The notes below the pieces were generated by a model that searched no databases, had not been told where the DNA came from, and saw only the letters and a program-made list of their open reading frames with translations. From positions 2,037,959 through 2,101,958 of the forward strand of contig JACAXG010000014.1 in NCBI GenBank assembly GCA_018881555.1: 64,000 nucleotides of DNA, read 5' to 3'. This DNA is from Amblyornis subalaris. Taxonomy: Eukaryota > Chordata > Aves > Passeriformes > Ptilonorhynchidae. Shown piece after piece: positions 54,198-64,000 of this stretch. The first letter of the stretch is position 1. Each line of letters starts with the position of its first letter. The translations under genes were made by a program, and so were the position numbers.

Positions 54198-57100
54198 AGT
54201 TGGAACATCTTTAATTCCATAATGGAAGGAGATGGTTCTTATCCCATGTGCTCCAAACCCATTTTNCTCAGCCCCCACTCCCCTGTGCATCCCCCAGGAG
54301 CTGATACACTTTTATTTTTCAAGCTGGGTATTGGCTTTTTTCTTGCAGGGAGCAGGAATTACAGGTTATGCCCTTTTTTTTAATGAAAGGTCCTTTGGTT
54401 TCTTCTTTTTACAAAAGCTGCTTTGTTTTTTTTTTTTCCTGAGATCCTTCAAACTTCCTGGTGCCTGCTCATATTTCAGAAGACAACACAAATGTTGAGC
54501 CTGTAACAACAAACGCTGCTCCAAAGCAGTTNACAAATCCTCCGGAGAACAGCCTCTCCCGGTTCCAGATGGCTCCCGCGTTTATTGTCATTCCGGTGTC
54601 ATTTGCTCCAGCAGAACGAGTTTCCTCGCGGGGAATAAAACCCCCACCCTGCCACCAGGACGGACACCCGGATCTCNGTGTCCAGGACGTTTCTCCAGTG
54701 GACAGAAAGCTCCATGGGCTGGTGTGGAGCCCATGGGCAGGAAATGATTGACGCGCGTGCCGAGACCTCGTGCTTCCCGCGTCGCCCCCGGTGACACCTG
54801 CCAAGGGNTGCATGGAATCTTGTCGTTCCCAAATACCCCCAGACAGGTGATGGCTGTCCAAAACAGAGAGCCAAGCCACGTCCAGCCTCTCCTTTTCAGG
54901 ATATCCACGTGGAAGTGAAAATAACAGCGGCACACGGGGAGGAATCGATAGCTCAGTGTTTNGATTTTAATTTCAATTTTCAGCCGTGCCGTAACTGGGA
55001 GGGTTTTTGGGGAAGGGAGGGAAAACAAGGGATGTGGGGCCTGACATGGCGCTGCAAATGTCAAGTTGGAAAGCAAAGGAAGGAAAATGGGACATAAAAA
55101 AAGGGATGGTGCTGGTGGCAGCCCCTGTGGTGCAGTGCTCTGCTTTCCCCTTCCCTCCTGTGCCCCAGCCTGGCTGTGCCGTGCTCGGATGGAGCTGCTG
55201 CCTCCCCACCATTCCCTGGATAAAAATGGGCTTTCATGGAGTTGTTACTCCAAAGAAAGCTGTTTTTACCCTTTCAAGGTCAAANTCTGAATTTCAGGGA
55301 GAAAACATGTGGCTTGTGCTGGTCATTTTGATAATTAATGTAGATTTTGATTTTTTTTTTTAAGAATAAGATTTAATTTTCCAGATTCACTTTATTGTAT
55401 AATTCTGTCACCTTTTGGATGCTGCTGCTTCTACAAGGTGATTCATCCATTTGACTTNTCCAGGCTTTGCCACATCTCCTTTTATGAGTTATAATTGAGT
55501 TTAGCACTTTAATGTCACCTGGGATAATCCATTTAATGACCCTGCAAGGAACAGCTCAGAGGGGGAAGGCTTTGTTCCANTGGGTACAATGTCCAAATCT
55601 TCATTTTAAAGTATTTTAGGTTGTGAAATGACATTAGAGAATCCACTTCCCTCAAAGTTAATGGATTTGGTGGAAATCTGGGCCTCTTTATTCCACTGCA
55701 TCTCCCGAATGTGACAACAGAATCCCTGCAATTGTGTCCTCACTTTTAGATAAACATTTCCTCCATTTTTATTTTCCTTTTTATTCTTTTTTAGTGTCCT
55801 ACATCCCCCAGACAAAATGAATAATGTCAGAGTTGTACCTGAATCCATTGAAGGGCCTTCCTGAACCCGAGCCCAGAGACTTCACCATCCCAGGGAAGGA
55901 AAGGATTGGGAGGGAAATTCGATACTTTGGGACCAGAGATGTTCTTAACAAAGCAGAAAATAATGGGAATAATTCACTTCTAGCCTGGCAAAACCAGGTT
56001 TTAGTAGAAAATAAATAGCAGAGGGAATTCCAGCAGGGTGGGGAAATAAGAAATCTGCTTGATTGTTTTAAACTGCTGTGTCCTGTGTGTGTCCATTACC
56101 CAGGAACACAACTTTGTTTGCCTCCACCCTTTTTAAATACTCCCAGCATGCAGGTGCTTCTTTGGAAATGATGATCTGCTCACTTTTAATGAGAAAAAAT
56201 ATGAACTACTGCATTTATGTCAACAGAGATATGCTGTGGCCATCCTTGAATTAACCGTGAGTTTAAAGTCTCAGTGGGTCTTCTTTTACTGAATCCTTTT
56301 GGATTGAGCATTATTATTTCATTCTTTAAATGCTTTTTATTTTACTTTTTGCATTTTGTCCACTAGCTAATTAATACTTAGTGCGAGTTGGGTGGAATTA
56401 TACATTTCAGAGCTGGATTTAATGCGGCAAACCAATAAAGCTCTTCGTTGTGAAGGCATCGTGATGGTGCTGATTAGAAAAGCAGATTTCTGCCTGAATA
56501 AACACCACGAGAGCTGTGTGTAAGCAGCTTCTGAGTGCTGAGACACCTGAAACAGCTCTTAAATTCTGCATTTTTTTGGTGGTGCTTTAAGAGATTTTTG
56601 CAAACCCCNAAGTGACAAACATATGGCCCAGGTCTGAAGTGCTTTTGTAGCACAATTCTGCAGCCAATCGCTTCTTGCCAGAGTTATTCTCACGGCTGCA
56701 NCTCTACTAAAGGTTGTAAACTTTGGGGAAAGGCTGTTGGCAGTGAGCATCTCTCTCTNCTCCAAATGGGAATGTTGGAGCTGTTTTCCAGGGAAGGGAA
56801 AACAGGGATGCAGGGACAAAGTGAAAATTCAGCAGTGGCAGAAATGTTAGTTCTCCTCCGAGGCTCAGTTTGGTTCCCCCTGCGAGTGCCTGCACTTGAA
56901 TCATGGCTGATGGAGCATAAAGATAAATTTATTCTTTTGCCAAGAGATGTTGAATTTTTGAACCCACATTCCATGATTATGCACCAAAATGTGTAATATT
57001 AAACCTTTTGATTTAGGTTAGAGTAAATCTGGATTTTTGTAGATGCTGGCAATGTATTTTAAGACTGGGAGTCGATTGACCCTTCATTAACAGAAGATTT

Positions 57101-60100
57101 TAGGGTGTCAGGCACGGATTGGGTTTGACATTTTCTGGTGGGATGGTCTCTTGAAAAACACTCACTTGCCAAAACAAGCTGAGAGTTGATTCACCTTTCC
57201 AATTCGCAGGAATTTTCAGGCTCACCCCTGAAATCTTCCTGTTTTCACCCCGGAAATCTCCGTGTTTTCACCCTGGACTGTCATGGATTTGTGCCTGTGG
57301 GGAGCTCTGGAAGCAGGTGAGTGTTTTCCAGGCAAATCCGAGTTTCTGAAATCCATATCTCGGTGGCAGATCTGGTTCTCCATGAGGATGGAAATGCAGC
57401 TGATCAGAGGGCAAAATCCTTGGAAACCCAGACTGTGGNTGATACAGATTTCTAATTTTTTGGGGTTTACCATTGCCAAATATTGTGTAAAAGTCAACAA
57501 ATTTCTGCCCCTTTTTGCCCAGCTCCTGTTCTATGGGAAACACTGCAGGAAACAGGCAGGAACATGCACTGGACTTACAGAGAAGTCAGTATTCCCTGGA
57601 AAAAAAAGAGGAAAAATGCAACTCAATGCACTTTACAANTTAGCTTAATTAAACCCAGCTTTGAAATTTCTAAACCACGAGGCTGCGTGAGGTGCTAATT
57701 AGCTAAGTAGCTTACAAGAAATAAAAAAAGTGGAAACCAAAGTCAGTGAAAAATGGAATTAACTTGTAGTGAACAGGGCTTGTTCCATGCTTTGTTACTC
57801 CTGTTGTGTGCCCAAGGATGTGGCAGAACTCCTGACAAATGACACAAAACCCCTCAAACCAACNCAAAAATCTGAATATTTTCAATCTCGACACGACAAA
57901 GTTGTTAATGCTTTTGTAGTTTTTCTTTTTAAATATATATATATATATTTATTTTGGGCGGGATTGGGGTAGCTGCCTCAGATTATTCTTGCCTGAATAA
58001 TCTGGATTTTGGGATGGTTTTTTGGCTCCCCTGGGCATGGAAAACCCCTTCTAATAAAGGGTGGGATTGTTTGGATCCTACCTGGTGGTTTTCCATTCCT
58101 TGAGGGACCGCAAAATGGGAATTTTCTGTCCACAAAAAGGATAGGAGGGGTGTGGACAGACTGATGGAAGGAAGCCTTTCCCCACCAGGAACTGCCCAAA
58201 CCAACATTTGCACATCCTCTGTCCCTTTCTCCCCGTGTGTTTGTGCCACCCACCTTCTGCTCAGGAAAACCTTCCCATTTCTGGACTCTCTATTCCATTT
58301 TTTCCCAGGTTAAATGTTCAGCATTTCCCCCTCCATCTCCTAAATCTCTGAAGTATTTTTGCCTGCAGCAAAAANGCCTGGAAAAAGCAGGAGTCAGTGT
58401 ACAATAGTTGTAAATTTTCCCTTGGGAATATGACCAGGTCCAGGCTCAGTGTGGCTGCATCCATCCCGGAGGAGTGAGAAATACTAGGAAAGTTTCTCTG
58501 GCAGCTGCCTGGATTCTCGGTGTGGCTTGTCANAGCTCAGCCAACAGAGTGATATTGGCAAAACTCATTAAAAAAAGTTCATTAAGGACCCCCAGGGCTT
58601 GATTCTGCTTTCATTTATGAATGAACAAGAATAATAACTAAGATCAGGTTGATGGAGTTGCACTGGTCTGAATCAATAAGGGAAGAAAATGATATTTTAC
58701 TTAAATTAATGTGATNCTGTGACAGATTTTGCTTGTTCCTGTTATGAAGTACAGCTCGGCTTCGGTGGGGAATGATTTAGGGCTGTGAATCACAAATAAC
58801 AGGGATTTAGAGGGAGAAATTTAGAATTGGACTGAATTTTGAGACAAGATTTTGTTTCTAGCTTTACCCTCCATCTGCTCGACAGTTTNGGGGCAAAGGT
58901 GGGACAATTTGAGCATTAATTCTTTAGTCCTCCCGTGGAATTTTTCACCTTTTTTTGGATGTCTGACNACTCCAGACGGATTTGGATGCAGAGAAAGGAA
59001 TTTGAGCATTACAGGGAGGTTNTTTAAGCAGCACCATCAGGTGTGGCAATGTGCACCCTGCTCACCTGGAAACTTTTGATTTTACTTCCCACCTTCCCGA
59101 ACAAAAGTGAGCTCAAAGAAGGGAGCGGGATCCTGGCAGCTTTTGAAGAAGGACCTTGAGAGTTTGTGAGGAGAAGGAGGAGGAGATGAAAGAGGCAGCA
59201 GGGTGGGTGTGGAGATGGGGATGAACTGCAGGGCAATTCTCTAATTAGTTTAAGGATTTAATGCTTCTTCCTATTTATGAATTTTCTACGTAAATCTGTG
59301 GCAACATCTGAGGGTCTAGAAGATTTTATGGCATTTTTAGCCTCTTCCCCACTCTCCTTATAATTTTTAAGGTCAAAAGGGCGCTTTTTGTGCATTTGGG
59401 GTAACCACTTGGTGTTAGGAATAAAAAGGGATATTTAAAATAATAAATACCTTGCTAACAGCTTGCTCAGAGAGATCCTTCCCNGCATTTTCTCAGGACC
59501 TCAGAGTTTGAATTCCAGCTCTCCTCTGGAAGATGGTTCCATGGTCAAATCTACCCTGAAGGACTATGAATTTTTCATTGGGTTCTCAATGGTGTGGTTG
59601 TTCTTTTTTTCACCTTGAGCTTAAAACCATTCCCAATCACCAACCCATGCATCCTGTTGGAGTGATTCATGCATAAAAATGCATTTTTAGCTGCATTTGC
59701 CTCACTAAATGCATTTCCTTCCTCTGCTTGCCAAAAGCTGATGCCAACCTGTGCTAAGAGTTTTTCCAGGCAATAAAAACTGTGACGATGCATAATTGTG
59801 ATTAAAAACCTTTATGCTGATATAATGAGTGTAAAGCCACTGGTTTGATTGGAGGTTTTTATCCTGTCAAAACTGTCTATATTCGTTTTTTTCCTTATTT
59901 TTTTCCCCCCTTTACCTCCATCTACACCAAATGGCTGATTCTGACATTCTGCTTCAATGCTGCTCCAGGTTTTTGTGTGGCTAAAAAGTTGTGCCCTGCT
60001 TGGATCAAAGGACAGATTCCCGGTGTGGGGATGGAAGANGCAGCGATTCCGTGTTTCTTGAGAAATCATGGAATCCCTGTGTGCGAGGGGCACTCAGCTT

Positions 60101-60123
60101 TCCATGTTATCAAATCCAAGGGG
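54198..60123. other. Gene desert segment
   Basis: No supported gene in 5.9 kb. A CpG-rich patch lies at about 54745-54795. AT-rich, N-free sequence at about 55581-56608 looks like a candidate conserved block. A (TA)n tract at 57938-57951, an inverted repeat at 57979-58004 and a purine-rich tract at 59160-59215 were also noted. Confidence 0.55.
57979..58004. repeat. Perfect 10-bp inverted repeat
   Basis: CAGATTATTC at 57979-57988 is exactly complementary to GAATAATCTG at 57995-58004, with a 6-nt loop. It is not followed by a T-run that would suggest more than a chance hairpin. Confidence 0.8.
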
Positions 60124-60297
60124 GAATGGAGACANNGCAGGGTTAGATGGGATTTTGGGAAGGAAGGTGGGGGGGGCCCTGGCACAGGGTGCCCAGAGAA
60201 GCTGTGGCTGCNCCATCCCTGGAAGTGCCCAAGGCCAGGCTGGANGGGGCTTGGAGNANCCTGGGATAGCNGAAAGTGTCCCTGCCCATGGGAAATC
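60124..60297 (+). mobile_element. CR1 LINE 3' fragment
   Basis: 'gcagggttagatgggatttt', 'ggcacagggtgcccagagaa', 'gctgtggctgcnccatccct' and 'ggaagtgcccaaggccaggc' followed by 'gaaagtgtccctgcccatgg' are sense CR1 sequence. It ends before the terminal tail. Confidence 0.85.
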
Positions 60298-61139
60298 CCT
60301 GGAGATCAGCACTGGGAGAGCACATGTGATGGAGAGGGGCAGCCCTGGAGGGTGCACCCGAAAACCCCAGCAACGAGAGACCCTTGAAGGCTGAGCAAGG
60401 TCCCACAAGAGCCAAACTCCTGCTGTGCCAGGGGTGCCAGCAGCCCTGGAGAGAGGGGGGAGCTCCAGGCTNGGCTCTGCTCCTTGTCCAGTGATTCCCG
60501 AGGCGAGAGCAGAGCTGGGATCCCAACAGGAGCTTGTGGAAGGCAGCTCNGGGATCACAGCTCATTCCAGAGGGTGTTGGATCAGACCCTGGCAGCTGAG
60601 AGGTTTTTATTCCCTCTGTTTGGTATGCACCTGCCAAGANTGCTGGAATAAGGGAAAGAGGCTCCTTGACCCCAAACCCTGCCGCTGGCAACGTCCCTGG
60701 GAGGACAGGGGGGAAGAATTTGCATTTACATGAGATTTCCTCTTTGGGAATGCATTATCCAGCAATTCTGGGTGAATGAGTGGTGCGGTGAGTGTTTATC
60801 TTGCTGGTGTGCAGAGCGAGGAGTTACAGATATCATCGTTGCTCCCAGGAAAAACGAGTGCAGGAATTTGGGATGTGTGAGCCTTGCTGCTTTTGGGAAT
60901 AATTTCAGTTCATCTCCTGCACACCTTGGGAAATGCTGCCTTGATGTGTGACAAACCCTGCAGCTCAGACCTCTGCCCCACACCCACTCACGTCTATCCA
61001 CGTGGAAAAAAAGTGAATCCAAGGTTTATTCCGGAAGAGAGCTCTGGATAAAGTGGTCTCGGGGGGATTGTCCTGCNCTGGGGGGGCATCACTTTGAATA
61101 TTGTGAGCCCTCCTGGGCAATATAGGAAGAATATTTCAG
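60298..61139. other. Non-coding sequence between two CR1 fragments
   Basis: No supported gene. GC-richer at the start, with several N; nothing else recognised. Confidence 0.5.
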
Positions 61140-61572
61140 TATTAGNGANTGTCCNAAGGAGGNACANGAGGGTGGNGAAGGGTCTGGAGAGGCCANGNGA
61201 GGAGTGGCTGAGGGCACTTGGAATATTCAGCTGGAGCTGAGGAAACTGAGGGGAAACTCATCCCAGTTCCAACTTCTCCTGAGGGGAAAAGGAGGAGCAG
61301 GCACTGATCCCTTTGTGGTGATGGGGACAGGACCCAGGGAATGACTGGAGCTGTACCAGGGGAGGTTTGGGATGGAGATCAGGGAAAGGNTCTTCCCCCA
61401 GAGGNTGGTGGGCACTGAACATTCCCCAGGGAATGTCACAGGCCCAGAGCTCCAGGAGCGTTTGGACAACGCTCCCAGGGATGCACAGGCTGGGATTGTT
61501 GGGGTGTCTGTGCAGGGCCAGGAGCTGGATCCATGATCCTTGTGGTCCCTTCCAGCTCAGGATATTCCGAGG
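61140..61572 (+). mobile_element. CR1 LINE fragment: end of ORF2 and 3' tail
   Basis: The translated sense strand keeps ORF2 carboxy-terminal echoes: GLERP, EWLRALGIFSWS, a LYQGRFGMEIRER-like segment and LQERLDNAP. The 3' tail 'tgcagggccaggagctggat' and 'ccatgatccttgtggtccct' then ends near 'aggatattcc'. Stops and frameshifts show a dead copy. Its first 60 nt contain eight N. Confidence 0.88.
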
Positions 61573-64000
61573 AAATCCTGGCTGGCCCTGCTGGAAGTGC
61601 TGGTGTGTGATGGGATCCATGAGGGACAGGGACTGTCCGGCTCTCTGGGGTTGTGCAGACGTGGCCACAAAACNCCCCATTCCCATTTTCCTGGAAAAAG
61701 CAGCAGCTTGCCTGTGGAAGCAGCGAGGCTGTGCTTCTCTGAGCGATCCGGGATGGGAAAAAGATCATTTTAATAATTGATTATGGATTGTTCCTGTCTC
61801 CGAGCGGCGTGGGCTGCAAACCCCAGCTTCGTCCCTTCCCAGGCCCCGCACAAGCTGCAGAAATAGATTTTATTTTTCTCATTAATGCAATATTAATTGC
61901 GTGTTTATGCTTTGGTGTGGCCTAAAGTGAACATTAAAGGGCCCATAAATAAAACATTCCCGACTTTAATACGGGACGGGGTTTTCTCACATTTGTCTTA
62001 AACGAGCTCGTTACGGTGGAGAAGGTAATAAATATTTGATAGCAGGGCATGTTAATGAGGTGNATTCAAAGTGTTTAGCAGAGTTTCCTCTCCCCTTCCA
62101 ACACGTTATACAGTGCAAACATTTTGAATTATTGAACCAGAAGGATCTTTAAGCGCTTTAAGGTGCTGTGTTTAAAAGCCCTAAACCCACAAAGCCACAG
62201 GAGCAATTAATGGCTGCAGCTTCCCAAAGTGACTCTAATTTGGTGAGTAATATTGTTTGTTTTAAACCCAGGGATTCCATGGAGGGCTTCCCTGCCTTTG
62301 GATGCANGGGAGATGCCACAGCAGTGGGCACCCTTTAAACTGCTTTTATTGGGGTTTTAACCCACNGGGCTGTGTCATCAAGACTGGAACACTTTTGCAG
62401 TTAAATCCACATTTCTCCCCAGTCACCCTCAGATCCTCATGGAAACGTTGCAGGTGTTGGAGGACAGAGGTGGAGATGGGAAGGTCCAACCTGGTGGAGT
62501 TTGGTTTCTCTCTCTGCCTGGCCTGGTATGAAATTTAAATATTGTTCTAGTCCATGATGCATTGGGTCTGTTTAGGCTGTTATAATTGCACATATAATTA
62601 TTATTGTACCCATATTATGGAAGAAATTCGAGAACCAGAGATGATGTAAACTCCTGGTTTAGTCTTGAGTTATCATAAAATCCCAATATTTGGAGTCCTC
62701 AGGCAGAGCAGAGCTTTGGGATCAGTAGATGAAATCCATTGTTTCACCTTCCAATGGGGATTGGGATTGATATTTTTTAAGAACACTGATAAAGGACTGC
62801 AAAGAGGAACATCAGCAAAATCCCTTTCTTTGACATTCCTTCTTTTCAATTCCTTTTCCTGCCTCAGCCCTTAGCAAGGAACAGGTTGGTTTTGAGGCAG
62901 CAGTTCCATGGTTTTAGCTGGGAAGAGCCTTTTGGAACAGGTTAGGATGGTAAAACCACATCAAGGTTCATCTCCTCTCGTAACAAAAGGCATTTTTCTC
63001 AAATGCTGTTCCAAAATATCTGCTCTGAATTCCAGGTTTTTCTCCTCCATGGCTCTGTTTGCTTGATGAAGGAAGATGACCCAAATTATTCAAGATATAT
63101 TATGTATATTTTCAACGAAGTATCCCAGTGCCTGACTATTTCACCAGGCTTAATCTCAATTTTAAACCTGTTTTTCACCTCAGGAAATGGCTGCTGAAGC
63201 ACTCTGTGCAACCCAGACTCACTCTTAAACCGCATGAAAGTTAAAATGCAAAGCTAAATTCTATTAAATATTAAATTTAAAGCTATTTACATGGAAAACA
63301 ATGAACTGTGAGGAAGTACAACCAGCTCTGGAAATTGAGGTTTTTATAGGTTGAGATTCAAGAGTCGCTTCCAGGTGCTGATTGTCCCTGATTTGGGAAA
63401 TATTCAGGGTTCATCCCAGGCAAACAAGGCCTTTACTCGCTAAAAATTAAGTGTATTAGGCTTAGTCTGGGATGTTTGTCAGAACAATAACCAGTAAAAA
63501 ACCCCAAACCCAGCAAAAGCCAAACGATATTGCAGTGACGAATGGCTTTAATTAGAAGTAGGTAACAACCACTTAAAAAAAAGATATAATTTCAAGCAGT
63601 TTCTGTACTTTAGTGCTCCTGGAAGGCAAACAGGATTAATTCCTGAAGCAGGAATTGGAGAACCAATTTGGCTTAGCTTTAATTTACTAATGATACAATC
63701 GAGCTATAATTAAACGGGAGCAAAAAAATCTGGGGAACAAAATTTAGTTAATTTAGGCCCAAACTGGGTTTGTTCCTCTGTAATTAATTTGCTCTTTAAA
63801 TTGTGAGGCATCACCATCCCCAGGTAAATAAAAATGCAGTCAGCAGCCCGTAACTTCCACAGTATCATTTAAGTNGTTTGTGAGGGAAAAACTGATAGGA
63901 AAATCCTCAAATTAAGATTGTCCTGGATCGTTAACTTCCCTTTAATCAGTGGCCTAATATTGACAAAAATGGACCCGTTATGATTTACCTGGTTTTGACT
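61573..64000. other. Non-coding sequence with two candidate conserved blocks
   Basis: No supported gene. Sequence at about 61855-62260 and 63220-63900 is AT-rich with many TAATTA cores and no recognised repeat. The stretch from 62367 to 63873 has no N. Confidence 0.5.

Noticed and set aside
61140..61572. Possible live CR1 ORF2 end.
   Set aside because: Stops and frameshifts break the frame and the copy is strongly 5'-truncated.

Overview
The window looks like a stretch of bird nuclear genome, most likely a songbird. Two things point there. First, it is littered with 3'-end fragments of CR1 LINE retrotransposons, the dominant avian interspersed repeat; no primate or rodent type SINEs or L1s were recognised. 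Second, the one gene present is a vertebrate inner-ear gene. Many isolated N characters are scattered through the sequence, which suggests ambiguous or heterozygous consensus positions rather than scaffold gaps.

The only protein-coding gene I can support is OTOL1 (otolin-1), on the plus strand at 3317-6234 in four coding exons (3317-3620, 4379-4468, 5099-5170, 5330-6234). All introns are GT-AG and all are phase 1. The conceptual protein has 456 residues: a signal peptide, a short non-collagenous segment with a CC-D-CC cysteine cluster, a Gly-X-Y collagen domain (about residues 90-314) and a C-terminal C1q domain (about 320-456). The reading frame is intact. Otolin-1 is a secreted scaffold protein of otoliths/otoconia and the matrices overlying the vestibular sensory epithelia.

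Layout: 1-3316 is upstream non-coding DNA with CR1 fragments, including a head-to-head inverted CR1 pair that ends about 90 bp before the start codon. 3317-6234 is OTOL1, and 6235-6940 is its probable 3' UTR with two AATAAA signals. 6941-64000 is a gene desert of about 57 kb with CR1 fragments in both orientations, simple repeats and homopolymers. It also holds several AT-rich, homeodomain-motif-rich or CpG-rich patches that could be conserved regulatory elements of the OTOL1 neighbourhood. A textbook RFX X-box lies at 34870-34883, about 28.6 kb downstream of the gene.

I found no operon-like, CRISPR-like or otherwise novel multi-gene system. The most interesting observations are regulatory or structural: the CR1 palindrome next to OTOL1, the X-box, the extreme GC contrast between exon 4 and the other exons, and the candidate conserved non-coding blocks near the right end. 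None of the non-coding function calls can be confirmed without alignment to other genomes.
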